Positions 50,002 to 63,172 of a DNA stretch of 64,000 bases are shown here, piece after piece (position 1 is the first letter of the stretch; each line of letters opens with the position of its first letter). The stretch comes from Liquorilactobacillus mali (lineage in GTDB: Bacteria > Bacillota > Bacilli > Lactobacillales > Lactobacillaceae), in the NCBI RefSeq assembly GCF_001437155.1, contig NZ_JQAR01000007.1, positions 1-64,000 of the forward strand, read 5' to 3'. Below the pieces are notes generated by a model, which had not been told where the DNA came from, did not search any database, and saw nothing but the letters and a program-made list of their open reading frames with translations. The translations under genes and the position numbers were made by a program.

Positions 50002-50307
50002 TCAGCTCAACAGCATCATAATTTTCTTACTGAAACCCAAATCATCAATTGCTAGCACAGTTCTATTTGCTCCAATTGCTAAACTAAGTTCCTGATGTGT
50101 AAAATCACAATTTATGTTGATTTGATAGCTCTTACACTTGTCTATAAACTTCTTTTTAGTTCCTTCTGAGCCATCACTGGCAACAAAAACAATCTGTACC
50201 TTTTGCGCTCTGACTTTCTTAAGAACGCCTTCTTCACCAGTGATCAACTTACCAGCTCTTCTAGCAAGTCCAAGCATCTGCAAAGCTCTTTGTCTTTTAT
50301 CGAGCAT
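50002..50307 (-). CDS. ylxQ: L7Ae-family ribosomal protein-like YlxQ
   Basis: Small L7Ae/L30e-fold RNA-binding protein, K-turn binder in the family; its cellular role is unclear. RALQMLGLARRAGKLITGEEGVLKKV is typical (in parts MLGLARRAGKLITGE), followed by VFVASDGSEGTKKKF. The ATG at 50307 gives 101 residues and overlaps the ylxR end by 11 bases, with GGAG ten bases upstream. A longer reading from 50346 would overlap ylxR by 50. Confidence 0.93.
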   Translation of the reverse strand: MLDKRQRALQMLGLARRAGKLITGEEGVLKKVRAQKVQIVFVASDGSEGTKKKFIDKCKSYQININCDFTHQELSLAIGANRTVLAIDDLGFSKKIMMLLS

Positions 50308-50599
50308 CGCCAAAAAGCTCCTTGCGTGCTGCTTGATGATCAACAAATGCTACTAATTCATCATAAAACTCATCAGGTACTTTTACTCCGAAAGCCTTAT
50401 TGAATGTATGCTCTTCTTTTGCCTTTTTGGCTACTGCAACATCTAGTGAAATATAAGCTCCACGACCCGGCTTCTTACCAGTTGGGTCAATGCTGACCTC
50501 GCCTTCCTTATTCTTCACAATTCGAACGAGTTCCTTTTTGGGCTTCATCTCTCCTAAAACAATATCCTTGCGCATAGGTATCTTACGTTGTTTTACCAT
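50297..50599 (-). CDS. ylxR: YlxR family RNA-binding protein (DUF448)
   Basis: Small basic protein of the YlxR family, encoded between nusA and infB in most Firmicutes; reported nucleoid or RNase P links in some species are not testable here. RKIPMRKDIVLGEMKPKKELVRIV and the GKKPGRGAYIS motif near 43-53 are the family signs (in parts MRKDIVLGEMKPKKEL, KPGRGAYIS). 100 residues. The ATG is preceded by GGGAG. Confidence 0.94.
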   Translation of the reverse strand: MVKQRKIPMRKDIVLGEMKPKKELVRIVKNKEGEVSIDPTGKKPGRGAYISLDVAVAKKAKEEHTFNKAFGVKVPDEFYDELVAFVDHQAARKELFGDAR

Positions 50600-50630
50600 C
50601 TAATCATCTCCCTTGTCCAAGAATTTATAA

Positions 50631-51716
50631 TTAGTCTTCTTCGGTATCAGAATTTGCAGTATCTGAAGTATCAGAAATCTTCGCAAATTCTGATTCAGAT
50701 TTAATATCAATTTTAAAACCAGTTAATTTTGCTGCTAAACGTGCATTTTGTCCTCTTTTACCGATTGCAAGCGACAACTGGTTGTCTGGAACAATCACAG
50801 TACAAGCACGTTCGTTTTCTGGATTAAACTGAACGTCAATAACCTCAGCTGGATTAAGTGCATTGCTGATGAACTCAGCTGGATCTTCACGCCATTCCAC
50901 AACATCCATGTTTTCACCCTTGAGTTCATTAACGATTGTCTGAATTCTTTCGCCTCGGGGACCAACACAAGTTCCAACAGGATCAACGCCTTCACTGTGC
51001 GAACGAACAGCAACTTTAGCACGGTCGCCTGCTTCACGCGCAATTGAAATAATCTCAACAGTTCCATCAAAAATCTCTGGGATTTCCTGTTCAAACAATC
51101 GTTTTAACAAATCCGGATGTGAGCGGCTTACAAAAACCTGAGGACCCTTCGATGTATTCTCAACCTTATAAATGTAGACCTTGATGCGATCATGTGACTT
51201 GTATTCTTCACCAGGGATCTGATCTTGATGAGACAATACAGCCTCAACCTTGCCAAGATTGACATATACATAACGATGATCATGTCGTTCCACTTCACCA
51301 GTTACAATCTCATTTTCATATTGAATATATTCATCATAAATGATTCCACGTTCAGCTTCACGTACACGCTGCATAATAACCTGCTTTGCAGTCTGTGCAG
51401 CAATTCGTCCAAAGTTCTTAGGTGTCACTTCAAATCTAATCGTATCACCAATTTCATAAGCACGATTAATTTGAACTGCTTCTTCGAGACTGACTTCAAG
51501 GCGTGAATCAAAAACTTCGGCAACAACTTCTTTGACTGCAAAAACATGAATATCGCCACGAGTTTTGTCAAATTCGACTTCTACATTCTGTGCCTGCCCA
51601 TAGTTACGCTTGTACGCAGAAACAAGTGCTGCTTCAAGTGCTTCTATGACAACATCTTTCTTAATTCCCTTCTCGACTTCCAATGCATCTAACGCATTTA
51701 GTAATTCCTTACTCAT
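50631..51716 (-). CDS. nusA: Transcription termination/antitermination factor NusA
   Basis: Binds RNA polymerase and nascent RNA to modulate pausing and termination. N-terminal polymerase-binding domain (about 1-125), S1 domain with [26 protein letters not shown] near 135-160, two KH domains with [19 protein letters not shown] near 245 and [20 protein letters not shown] near 315. It ends in a short acidic tail and lacks the C-terminal acidic repeats of enteric NusA, as is normal for Firmicutes. 361 residues; 22 bases after rimP. Confidence 0.97.
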   Translation of the reverse strand: MSKELLNALDALEVEKGIKKDVVIEALEAALVSAYKRNYGQAQNVEVEFDKTRGDIHVFAVKEVVAEVFDSRLEVSLEEAVQINRAYEIGDTIRFEVTPKNFGRIAAQTAKQVIMQRVREAERGIIYDEYIQYENEIVTGEVERHDHRYVYVNLGKVEAVLSHQDQIPGEEYKSHDRIKVYIYKVENTSKGPQVFVSRSHPDLLKRLFEQEIPEIFDGTVEIISIAREAGDRAKVAVRSHSEGVDPVGTCVGPRGERIQTIVNELKGENMDVVEWREDPAEFISNALNPAEVIDVQFNPENERACTVIVPDNQLSLAIGKRGQNARLAAKLTGFKIDIKSESEFAKISDTSDTANSDTEED

Positions 51717-51738
51717 CTAAATTTTCTCCTTAACAAAT

Positions 51739-52212
51739 CTAAAATTTAATAGCTAGTCTTGCCTTTGCAATCTTATCACGCGGTATCTCAATTTCTTTAC
51801 GGCGTGTTTTATCCATGTACTCAAGCTTCAAGTGACTCTTTGACAGCTCAACCATTGTTCCCTCAAAGACCTTTGAACCTGCAAGCTGCTGATAAAGTGA
51901 AACGTGAATATATTTGTTTAATGCACGTTCATAATCACTCTCTTTTTTCAGTGGTCTTTCCGCACCAGGTGAAGAAACCTCAAGGTAATAAGCCTGTTCA
52001 ATAGGATCTGGATCACATTCATCCAATTTTTCACTCAACTTATCACTTATTAATGCACATTCTTCAATGTTAATACCATTTTCTTTGTCAACAAAGACTC
52101 TCAGATACCAATTCTTTCCCTCTTTAACAAACTCAATATCCACCAATTCGAAATTACCAGCTTCTAAAATTGGCGTAACTAGTTCAGTAACTGTTTCAAC
52201 TACAGTACTCAC
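51739..52212 (-). CDS. rimP: Ribosome maturation factor RimP
   Basis: Needed for 30S subunit assembly. [22 protein letters not shown] near 19-40 (in parts [22 protein letters not shown]), [15 protein letters not shown] near 80-94 and a C-terminal SH3-like domain. 157 residues. The start is a GTG at 52212 with GGAGG seven bases upstream. It is the first gene of rimP-nusA-ylxR-ylxQ-infB-rbfA. Confidence 0.96.
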   Translation of the reverse strand: MSTVVETVTELVTPILEAGNFELVDIEFVKEGKNWYLRVFVDKENGINIEECALISDKLSEKLDECDPDPIEQAYYLEVSSPGAERPLKKESDYERALNKYIHVSLYQQLAGSKVFEGTMVELSKSHLKLEYMDKTRRKEIEIPRDKIAKARLAIKF

Positions 52213-52262
52213 AAGTCAACCTCCTTTTTTATTACTTCAAAGTACAGCCCTAGTGGTTGCAA

Positions 52263-52290
52263 TAAAAAGAGCGAGCATCACTGCTCACTC
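52263..52290 (-). terminator. Terminator of polC
   Basis: Minus-strand stem GAGTGAGCA / TGCTCGCTC with a 4-base loop, then TTTTTATT. It lies about 70 bases after the polC stop and before rimP. Confidence 0.88.
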
Positions 52291-52358
52291 CCAACGAGTT
52301 ACTTAATAACGTCTTTATTGTACCATGGATAGTCTGTTTTGACAAATAAACACTTATA

Positions 52359-55300
52359 TCAAAATAATGATTCAAATAAACTCAGTTGATTCTCATCCGG
52401 CAACTCATCAAGCACATGATTTTCCGTCATAAACTCAATCAGAGTCTTCGAAACTTTACCTCGTTTTGCTAAATCCTCTTTTGAAAGGAACTCCTTTTCT
52501 TCACGTGCCGCAACGATCTGCTTAGCAACGTTGGTTCCTAAACCTGGCATCGCATTAAATGGTGCAATCAGCGTTTTACCGTCAATTAACCAGTCAGAAA
52601 CAGCAGATCGGTGCAGATCAACCATTTTGAATTGATAGCCACGTTCAAGCATCTCATTAGCAATTTCAAGCACAGTCAACAGATTCTTCTCTTTTGTAGA
52701 GGCATCCATTCCCTTGTCATTTATTTCCTTCATTGCTGCCTTAACTGCCTCACTTCCGCGAGACATTGCAACAAGATCAAAATCATCCGCTCTGACACTG
52801 AAATAGGCAGAATAATATACAAGTGGGAAATACACTTTAAAATAAGCAATTCGTAATGCCATCAAAACATATGCAGCAGCATGTGCCTTAGGGAACATAT
52901 ACTTTATTTTAAGACAAGCACCTATGTACCATTCAGGTACCTTGGCTTCACGCATTTCAGCTTGCCAATCTTCAGGGATTCCTTTCCCTTTACGGACACT
53001 TTCCATTATTTTAAATGCTCGATCGGCTTCAACGCCCATATGAATTAAGTCCATCATAATATCATCACGACAACCAATAACCTCAGGCATCGTAACAGTT
53101 CCATTCTTGATCAATTCTTCTGCGTTGCCAAGCCAGACATCTGTTCCATGTGAAAGTCCTGAGATCTTAAGCAATTCTGCAAAAGTCTTTGGTTTAGTCT
53201 CCTCAAGCATTCCCCTAACAAATCTCGTCCCGAACTCGGGAATTCCAAGTGTCCCTGTATTAGAACCAATCTGCTCAGAAGTCACACCTAAAATGTCCGT
53301 CCCTGAAAAGAGCTTCATAACACCGGGGTCATCTGTCGGAATCGATTGTGGATCAATCCCTGACAGATCTTGCAACATTCTGATCATCGTTGGATCATCA
53401 TGACCAAGTATATCAAGCTTCAAAATATTATCATGAATTGAATGAAAATCAAAATGTGTCGTTTTCCAAGTAGCTGATAAGTCATCGGCCGGATATTGGA
53501 TAGGAGTAAAATCATATATGTCCATGTAATCAGGTACAACCAAAATTCCCGCAGGATGCTGTCCGGTTGTTCGCTTTACACCCGTTGCACCCTTTGCCAA
53601 TCGATCAACTTCAGCGCCACGGAATGTTTGTTCAGTATCGCGCTCATAGGCTTTAACATAACCATAAGCAGTCTTATCGGCAACTGTACCAATGGTCCCT
53701 GCTCGAAAAACATTATTTTCCCCAAACAATACCTTTGTATAATTATGAGCGATTGGCTGATAATCACCGGAAAAGTTCAAATCTATATCTGGTACTTTAT
53801 TCCCATAAAATCCTAGGAAAGTCTCAAAGGGAATATCTTGCCCATCCTTGATTAACTTCGTTCCACAATTTGGGCAATCCATATCAGGTAGATCGAAACC
53901 TGAACCATACTCCCCTTTTTCATAAAACTTACTCCATCTGCACTTAGGACAGCGGTAATGAGGTGGTAAAGGGTTAACCTCTGTTATCCCCGTCATCGTA
54001 GCCGCTAAACTAGAACCAACAGAACCACGCGAACCTACCAAATAACCATCTTTATTGGACTTAAAAACAAGTTTTTGTGAGATCAGATAGATTACCGAAA
54101 ATCCATTTCCAATGATACTCTTAAGTTCCTTATCCAGCCTTTCTTGGACAACCGCCGGAAGTTCATCTCCATAAAGTTCATGTGCTTTATTCAGCGCAAG
54201 ATTACGAATTTCATCTTCAGCACCATCCATTTTAGGTGTATACAGTTTATCTTTAACAGGTGAGATCTCATCAACCATATCGACTACTTTTTGAGGATCA
54301 GTCACCACCACTTTTTGAGCCCGTTCTTCACCCAAAAAGCTTAGGTCTTCCAGCATTTCATTGGTTGTTCTAAAATGAGCATCAGGCAGTTCCTTCAGAC
54401 GATTAAGCGGATTAGCACCCGCTTGTGAATGAATTAGAATCTTACGATAGATTGCATCTTCTTTATTCAGAAAATGAACATCACTAGTCGCAGCGACAGG
54501 CATCTGCAGCTCTTCTCCCAAGTCAACCATGTTCTTAATGATTGTCTCAAGATTTTTATTATCTTTAATCAGTTCTTGCTCAATCAGTGGTGCATACAAC
54601 GGTTTTGGCTGAATCTCTAAATAATCATAAAAACGTGCCTTTTTCTTAGCTTCATCAAAACCCTTTTGCATCATTGCTACAAAAACTTCACCACTGGAAC
54701 AAGCCGAGCCGACCAGCAGACCTTCACGGTACTTCACAAGTTCCGAGCGTGGAATTCGAGGCATGCGATAATAATATTTGACCATCGATAATGATGCTAA
54801 TTTAAACAAGTTTTTTAAACCCTTTTGTGTTTGAGCAATAATCGTAGCATGAAACGGAAATCCATGTTTGTATGCATCAACCTCACCTGCATGCTTATTA
54901 AAATCATCTTGAAATTCAATCTTAAATTGTTCATTAGCTTCCTTGAGCATCGCAAAGTATATGTACCCAGTCGCCTCAGCATCAAAAATTGCACGATGAT
55001 GGTGCTCTAAATCAACATTAAGTAATTTAGCAAGGCGATTCAGCCGAAAGCTCTTGAGTTCTGGATACAACAGGCGCGCCAAAGGCAAAGTATCGATCCA
55101 GGGATTCTTGATCTCTGGTAAGCCATGGCGTTCATAGCCAATATTCATGAAGTCGACATCAAAAGTTGCATTATGACCAACAATAATGCTGTCTTTGCAA
55201 AAATCTTGAAATAACTGGAAAACTTCCTTTTCAGACTTAGAATTTCTAACCATGTCATCAGTAATACTAGTCAAATTAATGGTTGTCTGTGACAAAGGAT

Positions 55301-56696
55301 GTCCTGGGTCAATAAACATATCGAACTTTTCTAAAACCGCTCCTTGTTTCATCTTGACAGCTGCAAGTTCAATTACTTTATCAAATCGCGCAGATAAACC
55401 TGTTGTTTCAGTATCAAAAATTACATATGTAGCATCTTTTAAAGCTACATGTGCTTCATTATAGGCAATTGGAATACCATCATCTACAACATTAGCTTCA
55501 ACACCGTAAAGGACCTTGACACCATTTTTCTTCCCAGCGGCGTATGCTTCAGGAAAAGCTTGGAGTGTGCTGTGATCAGTGACAGCAATTGCTTTTTGTC
55601 CCCACTTTGCCGCCTGCTTGATGTAATCTGTGATACTGTTGGTAGCATCCATCATACTCATATTCGTATGTACATGCAGCTCCGAATGTTTTTGTCCTTC
55701 CGGCGCCGTGTCCTTACGAACTTCATGAGAAATTTGATTAATGTCAAACGCGTTGATGGCAAGGTCGCGCATGAAGCTATCTTCTTGAACACTTCCTCTG
55801 ATTCTTACCCACTGACCTTCATCAATTGCATCAAAGCAGGCTTCATCCTCTTCATTTCGCGAGAATTTTTTTACAATAATTGATGAACTATAATCAGTCA
55901 CCTTTATAATTAACAGTTTACGGGAAGAACGTAATGTCCGCACCTCTTTATCAAAGATATATCCCTGAACAGTGACGGAACGCTCTTCTTCGGTGATGTT
56001 AATCATCTGGGTAATTTCGGCTCTGTCATCAATCTTCTTTCCCATGACGACTAAACCTTCAATTTTTGGAAGAGACTTCTCTTGTTTATGTTGATTCTGC
56101 TGTTGAATTGCCTGAATCGCTTTTTGCGCTAACTGCTCATCGTCTTTTGCCTTTTGTGCTTTAAATTCAGCAATTTTCTTTTGCGATTTTGATTCATCAA
56201 TTATTGTATGGATAGCAAATTTTGGAAAACCCATCTGGCGATAGGTCTCTTCGATAGGTCCTAACGCTTGGTTAACAAGGAATTGCTTTAGAATTTCATT
56301 CTCAGCTTCAAGTATTACCCGCTGGTCATCTAAATAAGGTACTTTACCAAAAGTCAATTCCTGCACAAACGGTGAAGTAACACCGCAGTGTTTAAGTACC
56401 CAGTTCCAATATTCACCAAGATTACGTTTGTTCATTTGCGGTTCTTCTATGTTAAAGAAGATTTTGACATGGGCAATATTTCTAAAGCTTTCTTCCAATC
56501 TCTGCGAAAATTCTTCAAATAGCGGAAATGGCCAAATATCGTCTGTCTTAAATACGAAATCCCATCTTTGCGAAATATGATGTAATTCCACATCTTCAAT
56601 TTGAGTGCTGTCAAAAATTATTTTTTCTTCATCTTTTATATTCCAATTTAATTGCAAAAGTAATTTTTGAAATAGTGTTTTCTTATCAATTCCCAA
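52359..56696 (-). CDS. polC: DNA polymerase III alpha subunit, PolC type
   Basis: Gram-positive replicative polymerase with built-in proofreading. N-terminal domain about 1-210; OB domain about 215-330; PHP domain starting at [12 protein letters not shown] (341) and split by the 3'-5' exonuclease, whose FDTETTG (427-433) carries the metal-binding Asp and Glu; polymerase core with [12 protein letters not shown] near 985 and [13 protein letters not shown] near 885; a CPKC/CPNC zinc cluster near 905-935. 1445 residues, full length. The start is a TTG with AAAGGAAG upstream. It has its own promoter and terminator. Confidence 0.98.
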   Translation of the reverse strand: MGIDKKTLFQKLLLQLNWNIKDEEKIIFDSTQIEDVELHHISQRWDFVFKTDDIWPFPLFEEFSQRLEESFRNIAHVKIFFNIEEPQMNKRNLGEYWNWVLKHCGVTSPFVQELTFGKVPYLDDQRVILEAENEILKQFLVNQALGPIEETYRQMGFPKFAIHTIIDESKSQKKIAEFKAQKAKDDEQLAQKAIQAIQQQNQHKQEKSLPKIEGLVVMGKKIDDRAEITQMINITEEERSVTVQGYIFDKEVRTLRSSRKLLIIKVTDYSSSIIVKKFSRNEEDEACFDAIDEGQWVRIRGSVQEDSFMRDLAINAFDINQISHEVRKDTAPEGQKHSELHVHTNMSMMDATNSITDYIKQAAKWGQKAIAVTDHSTLQAFPEAYAAGKKNGVKVLYGVEANVVDDGIPIAYNEAHVALKDATYVIFDTETTGLSARFDKVIELAAVKMKQGAVLEKFDMFIDPGHPLSQTTINLTSITDDMVRNSKSEKEVFQLFQDFCKDSIIVGHNATFDVDFMNIGYERHGLPEIKNPWIDTLPLARLLYPELKSFRLNRLAKLLNVDLEHHHRAIFDAEATGYIYFAMLKEANEQFKIEFQDDFNKHAGEVDAYKHGFPFHATIIAQTQKGLKNLFKLASLSMVKYYYRMPRIPRSELVKYREGLLVGSACSSGEVFVAMMQKGFDEAKKKARFYDYLEIQPKPLYAPLIEQELIKDNKNLETIIKNMVDLGEELQMPVAATSDVHFLNKEDAIYRKILIHSQAGANPLNRLKELPDAHFRTTNEMLEDLSFLGEERAQKVVVTDPQKVVDMVDEISPVKDKLYTPKMDGAEDEIRNLALNKAHELYGDELPAVVQERLDKELKSIIGNGFSVIYLISQKLVFKSNKDGYLVGSRGSVGSSLAATMTGITEVNPLPPHYRCPKCRWSKFYEKGEYGSGFDLPDMDCPNCGTKLIKDGQDIPFETFLGFYGNKVPDIDLNFSGDYQPIAHNYTKVLFGENNVFRAGTIGTVADKTAYGYVKAYERDTEQTFRGAEVDRLAKGATGVKRTTGQHPAGILVVPDYMDIYDFTPIQYPADDLSATWKTTHFDFHSIHDNILKLDILGHDDPTMIRMLQDLSGIDPQSIPTDDPGVMKLFSGTDILGVTSEQIGSNTGTLGIPEFGTRFVRGMLEETKPKTFAELLKISGLSHGTDVWLGNAEELIKNGTVTMPEVIGCRDDIMMDLIHMGVEADRAFKIMESVRKGKGIPEDWQAEMREAKVPEWYIGACLKIKYMFPKAHAAAYVLMALRIAYFKVYFPLVYYSAYFSVRADDFDLVAMSRGSEAVKAAMKEINDKGMDASTKEKNLLTVLEIANEMLERGYQFKMVDLHRSAVSDWLIDGKTLIAPFNAMPGLGTNVAKQIVAAREEKEFLSKEDLAKRGKVSKTLIEFMTENHVLDELPDENQLSLFESLF

Positions 56697-56746
56697 ATTG
56701 AACTTCCTTTCTTTTCATAATCATTCAAAATAACTACAGTACCTAA

Positions 56747-56776
56747 ATTCTATCACTAAAAGCAATTATCTGTAAA
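56747..56776 (-). promoter_or_regulatory. Probable promoter of polC
   Basis: Minus strand TTTACA (56776-56771), 18-base spacer, TAGAAT (56752-56747), about 50 bases before the TTG start. Confidence 0.5.
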
Positions 56777-56811
56777 AGCTTCTAGTGCTAGTCTGTAAAA
56801 CTAGGAAATAC

Positions 56812-56851
56812 AAAAGACGAAAGCGATAAAAAACAATCACCTCCGTCTTTT
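56812..56851 (-). terminator. Terminator after proS
   Basis: Minus-strand AAAAGACG (56851-56844) / CGTCTTTT (56819-56812), loop about 24 bases, followed by GTATTT. It lies 30 bases after the proS stop; the long loop makes it less certain. Confidence 0.55.
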
Positions 56852-56878
56852 ATTCAAACAAGCCAAAACCCATTTAAA

Positions 56879-58627
<1,749 letters not shown>

Positions 58628-58650
58628 TCACAATGGACTGCAATATGTTC

Positions 58651-59934
58651 TTAATTAAAGAAATAACGTTGAATATCATTCCATGTCACCAGTACCATCA
58701 ACAACATTAAAAAGCCAAAACCAATTAAAGTGATAATACCTTCTTTTTCCGGTGACAACGGTTTTCTTCTGATTCCTTCTATAATATTCAAGACGATCTT
58801 CCCACCGTCCAATGCTGGAATAGGGAAAAGATTTACAATTCCCAAATTAATAGAAAGAAATGCCAACAGACCAATCACACTTGTTAGTCCATATTGTGTG
58901 GCTTCAGAGGTGTAAGAATAAATTGCAACCGGTCCACCAAGATCATTTAAACTGAATCCATGCGTGAAAATTCCACCAATAGCCGCGAACAATGCCAACA
59001 TTGTTGTCCATGTTTTCGTAAAACCATAAGTCGCGATTGCCATAAATGAAGAATCGGTATGCGTTTTAGCAGTAATTCCGATCAAACCGATTTTCTTACC
59101 ATTTTGGTTCTGGGTCCTAGGAGTCATCGCAACAGTTTTTCTTTGATTATTACGGCTATAGGTAACATTAATTTTTTCACCTGGAGCAGCATTAACATAT
59201 GTTGAAAGTTTCTGCCAACTAGTAGTTTTATGACCGTTAACGGCTACAATTTTATCGCCAACCTTCAAGCCAGCCTTCTTTGCAACAGAACTCGTAGCAA
59301 AGCCACCAATTTTTGTGGAATTTTCAGTAGTTACTACACCACCTTGAATGACTGCAATCAAGGTAAAAGCAACGATTGTCAATATGAAATTATTGAGCGG
59401 TCCAGCAAAATTTGTCAACATTCTCTGCCAAAGTTTAGCAGATTGGAATTGAACATCAATTGGTGCAATCCTAACCTTTGTTCCATCTTCTTCAATGATT
59501 GATGCATCATGCAAAACTGAAAATCGACGGTACTTGTCTTCTTCGCCGTTCTCATAGCCTTCAATCCAAAGTTCTTTTTCAAGATCCCATTTGACAATTT
59601 CAACAGGTACTCCAGAAATCAACGTCTTCTTCTTGCTTGCATTGATTGTTTCAACAACATCATCCTGATTCAAAAGTAAACTAACTGTAGCACCTGGTTT
59701 CAATGAATCGTCATCATCTTCAAGGCCTGCCATCCGTACATATCCACCCAAAGGAAGTATCCGAATTGTATAAGTTGTGCCGTTTTTTTGGTGTGCAAAA
59801 ATCTTGGGACCCATGCCAATTGAAAATTCACGTACTAAGATACCAGCACGTTTTGCAAAATAGAAATGCCCAAATTCATGAACAACTACCAGAATCCCAA
59901 AAACAATAATAAATGTCACGATTGTAATTAGCAT
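58651..59934 (-). CDS. rseP: Site-2 intramembrane metalloprotease RseP/RasP
   Basis: Membrane zinc protease that clips anti-sigma factors and signal-peptide remnants in regulated proteolysis. The HExxH motif VHEFGHFYFAKRAG is near 18-31 in the first transmembrane segment; a PDZ domain lies about 190-275 (KIGGFATSSVAKKAGLKVGDKI, in parts SVAKKAGLKVGD); the second metal motif NLFPIPALDGGKI is near 370-382. About four transmembrane segments. 427 residues, normal. It follows cdsA by 29 bases. Confidence 0.96.
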   Translation of the reverse strand: MLITIVTFIIVFGILVVVHEFGHFYFAKRAGILVREFSIGMGPKIFAHQKNGTTYTIRILPLGGYVRMAGLEDDDDSLKPGATVSLLLNQDDVVETINASKKKTLISGVPVEIVKWDLEKELWIEGYENGEEDKYRRFSVLHDASIIEEDGTKVRIAPIDVQFQSAKLWQRMLTNFAGPLNNFILTIVAFTLIAVIQGGVVTTENSTKIGGFATSSVAKKAGLKVGDKIVAVNGHKTTSWQKLSTYVNAAPGEKINVTYSRNNQRKTVAMTPRTQNQNGKKIGLIGITAKTHTDSSFMAIATYGFTKTWTTMLALFAAIGGIFTHGFSLNDLGGPVAIYSYTSEATQYGLTSVIGLLAFLSINLGIVNLFPIPALDGGKIVLNIIEGIRRKPLSPEKEGIITLIGFGFLMLLMVLVTWNDIQRYFFN

Positions 59935-59963
59935 GTTAGCTTCCTTTCAAAATAGAATGATTT

Positions 59964-60749
59964 TCAAATTAATCCTATAAAATGTGCAACCGGTAAAACA
60001 AACAATAATGAATCAAAACGATCTAAAATCCCCCCGTGACCAGGTAAAATTTTTCCGGAATCTTTTACGCCATAAAACCGTTTAAGCGCTGATTCAACTA
60101 AATCTCCCATTTGACCAACAATTGATAAAATCAGCGTTATAAGCAACATTGAGAAGAATCCCATGTTCTGTGGATAAATCAATGTAAAGCCACCTGCAAT
60201 CACCATTGCGATAATTACACCACCAATTGAACCTTCCCAAGTCTTATTGGGGCTGATGTGTGGCGCTAGTTTATTCTTGCCTAACTTGCGTCCAACTAAA
60301 TAGGCACCGCTATCCGTAGACCAAACGATCAATAATAGATAAAAAACGGTTGAAATCCCCACGTTTCTCGCCTGCATCAAATAATGAAAGCCCACAGATG
60401 AGTATATTATCCCAAGAATCAACATTCCCGCATCATCAAAAGAAAAACGATTCTTTGTGATTACAGTATAAGTCAGTAAAAGTAATACAAAAAAGTAAAA
60501 AACAGTAAATTGTGTTGTATCACTAGGTAAAAAATCCAACCAACTTTGTGGGATAAGTACTGCTAAGGCTGCTAGCATTGAGATAACAGCTTCTGGAGAT
60601 ATCAATAATTTTTTACGCATTATCAAGACTTCAGATAATGCAATTAGACCAAGCAGGATAGCTAATATATCAAACAGTGCTCCACCTAACCATACTAAGG
60701 GAACAAAAATGATTAGAGCAACTACTGCCGTAATTAAACGTTGTTTCAT
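59964..60749 (-). CDS. cdsA: Phosphatidate cytidylyltransferase
   Basis: Makes CDP-diacylglycerol from phosphatidate and CTP, the branch point to anionic phospholipids. Highly hydrophobic, about seven or eight transmembrane segments, with the family signature SPNKTWEGSIGGV near 166-178 and the C-terminal KRFYGVKDSGKILPGHGGILDRFDSLLF (in parts KDSGKILPGHGGILDR). 261 residues. It starts 6 bases after uppS ends. Confidence 0.96.
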   Translation of the reverse strand: MKQRLITAVVALIIFVPLVWLGGALFDILAILLGLIALSEVLIMRKKLLISPEAVISMLAALAVLIPQSWLDFLPSDTTQFTVFYFFVLLLLTYTVITKNRFSFDDAGMLILGIIYSSVGFHYLMQARNVGISTVFYLLLIVWSTDSGAYLVGRKLGKNKLAPHISPNKTWEGSIGGVIIAMVIAGGFTLIYPQNMGFFSMLLITLILSIVGQMGDLVESALKRFYGVKDSGKILPGHGGILDRFDSLLFVLPVAHFIGLI

Positions 60750-60755
60750 GATAAC

Positions 60756-61532
60756 TTACCCTTTCTTCAGACCGCCAAAACGGCGATCACGTTTCTGATA
60801 TTCTATAATATTTTCACATAAATCTTCAGGTGTATAATCTGGCCACAGAACATCACTGAAAATAAATTCGCTATACGCAAGCTGCCAGAGTAAAAAATTA
60901 GAAATTCTTTGTTCTCCGCTTGTACGAATCAATAAATCGGGATTTGCAAATTTCTTCAAATTACTCGTCATTAATGCATCTGAAATCATGCTCTCATCAA
61001 TTGAATCAGCCGTTAATTCCTTTTTCTCAACCTTTGCTGCCAGTCTTCTCACAGCCGTCACTATCTCATCGCGTCCACCATAATTAATGGCAAAGTTCAA
61101 AATCATTCCTGTACAATGGCTTGTTTGCGTAATTGCACGATTGACAGCCGCTAATGTTTCAGTCGGAAGTTCACTCAATTCTCCCATCGCAGTAACTTGA
61201 ATATTATTTTCAATTAATTCAGGAACGAAGGTATCAAAAAAAGTAATTGGCAGACTCATTAAAAATTCAACTTCTTTTTTGGGACGCTTCCAGTTTTCTG
61301 TCGAAAAAGTATATAATGTTAAAACCTTGACACCAAAATTACTTGCAGCTTTAGTAACCTCTTTAACCGTTGTTAGAGCAGTCTTGTGTCCTGCAATTCT
61401 TGGTAAATGTCTTTTTTGGGCCCAGCGTCCATTACCATCCATAATGATAGCAATGTGCTGAGGAATGCGTTCATCATCCATTTCCTGAACTATTTTCCCC
61501 AGATTATTATTCTTAATAAATTTTGAGAACAA
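60756..61532 (-). CDS. uppS: Undecaprenyl diphosphate synthase
   Basis: Cis-prenyltransferase making the C55 carrier lipid for wall polymers. IIMDGNGRWAQKR near 29-41 holds the catalytic Asp, HKTALTTVKEV follows, and the C-terminal RISNFLLWQLAYSEF and WPDYT are conserved. The start is taken as TTG at 61532 (product MFSKFIKNNN, 258 residues) because GGAGGTG lies five bases upstream and homologues start similarly; TTG at 61556 precedes that site. It heads uppS-cdsA-rseP-proS after a large hairpin. Confidence 0.96.
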   Translation of the reverse strand: MFSKFIKNNNLGKIVQEMDDERIPQHIAIIMDGNGRWAQKRHLPRIAGHKTALTTVKEVTKAASNFGVKVLTLYTFSTENWKRPKKEVEFLMSLPITFFDTFVPELIENNIQVTAMGELSELPTETLAAVNRAITQTSHCTGMILNFAINYGGRDEIVTAVRRLAAKVEKKELTADSIDESMISDALMTSNLKKFANPDLLIRTSGEQRISNFLLWQLAYSEFIFSDVLWPDYTPEDLCENIIEYQKRDRRFGGLKKG

Positions 61533-61561
61533 GAGTTCACCTCCACTAAAGTTCAAAACTT

Positions 61562-61661
61562 ATTTTAACAAAAAAGTAACAACGGAGCAAAAAAGCATTG
61601 CCTCTCAGGAAATTGATTAATAAAAAATTAACATCAATTTCCAGCATGCCACTCCGTTGTA
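61562..61661 (-). repeat. Nested hairpin between frr and uppS
   Basis: On the minus strand ACAACGGAG (outer), GCAT and GGAAATTGAT (inner) pair in order with ATCAATTTCC, ATGC and CTCCGTTGT, giving a three-level imperfect stem about 90 bases long, followed by TACTTTTTTG. It could be a terminator of tsf-pyrH-frr or an RNase III-type processing site. Confidence 0.6.
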
Positions 61662-61685
61662 CCCTGTGACTAACTACGCTGTCGG

Positions 61686-62249
61686 TTAAACATCAAGAAT
61701 TTCTTTTTCCTTTTCAGCTTGAATGTCATCAATGCTTTTTACTGAAGAATCTGTAAGCTTTTGTGCTTGCTCTTCCAAATTATGTAAATCGTCTTCAGTT
61801 AAATCGCCTTTTTTTTGTGCCTTTTTAAAATCATCGATTGCATCACGACGAATATTACGAACTGCTACTTTTGCTTTTTCAGCCTCCGCCTTAACTTCCT
61901 TTGCAATTTCCTTACGACGCTCCTCAGTTAGTTGTGGAATCACTAATCGAATTGCTGAACCATCATTGGCCGGAGAAATGCCCAAATCGGAAGCCAAGAT
62001 AGCATGTTCAATATCCTTAAGTGAGGACTTGTCATAAGGAGTTACCATTAAAACACGAGCCTCTGGAATAGAAATCTGAGCTATCTGGTTCAGTGGTGTT
62101 GGTGCACCATAATATACCACCATAATTCTATTTAAAAGACTAGCATTTGCACGACCTGCACGAATATTCCCAAGTTCGCGCTGCAATGCTTCTTGTGCTT
62201 TTTTCATCTTTTCTTGTGCGCTTTTTAAAATCGGATCATTTATTTTCAT
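61686..62249 (-). CDS. frr: Ribosome recycling factor
   Basis: Splits post-termination ribosomes with EF-G. The family N-terminus with [34 protein letters not shown] and [16 protein letters not shown] are visible (in parts [26 protein letters not shown]), and [19 protein letters not shown] in the C-terminal bundle. 187 residues. It starts 3 bases after pyrH, translationally coupled. Confidence 0.97.
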   Translation of the reverse strand: MKINDPILKSAQEKMKKAQEALQRELGNIRAGRANASLLNRIMVVYYGAPTPLNQIAQISIPEARVLMVTPYDKSSLKDIEHAILASDLGISPANDGSAIRLVIPQLTEERRKEIAKEVKAEAEKAKVAVRNIRRDAIDDFKKAQKKGDLTEDDLHNLEEQAQKLTDSSVKSIDDIQAEKEKEILDV

Positions 62250-62252
62250 CGC

Positions 62253-63005
<753 letters not shown>

Positions 63006-63081
63006 TCATACCTTGAATACACTCATAGTACATTCTATCATACTTAGGCAGCATTGAATATCTTAAAAAAGTAGTTTGCTG

Positions 63082-63122
63082 TATATAAATAGGGGTATTA
63101 AAACTAATTAGTTTCAATCCCC
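63082..63122 (-). terminator. Intrinsic terminator after tsf
   Basis: Minus strand GGGGATTGAAACT (63122-63110) pairs with AGTTTTAATACCCC (63105-63092 side), then TATTTATATA. The T-run is imperfect. A preceding hairpin GACAACA/TGTTGTC (63163-63129) lies between the stop and this stem. Confidence 0.7.
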
Positions 63123-63172
63123 CAACTTGACAACAGACATAGAAAACTGAATAACTTGTTGTCTAATATATA

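Noticed and set aside
55449-55883. Plus-strand open frame of 144 codons inside polC
   Set aside because: It is a shadow of the conserved PHP/OB region of polC; no ribosome site and no recognisable protein.
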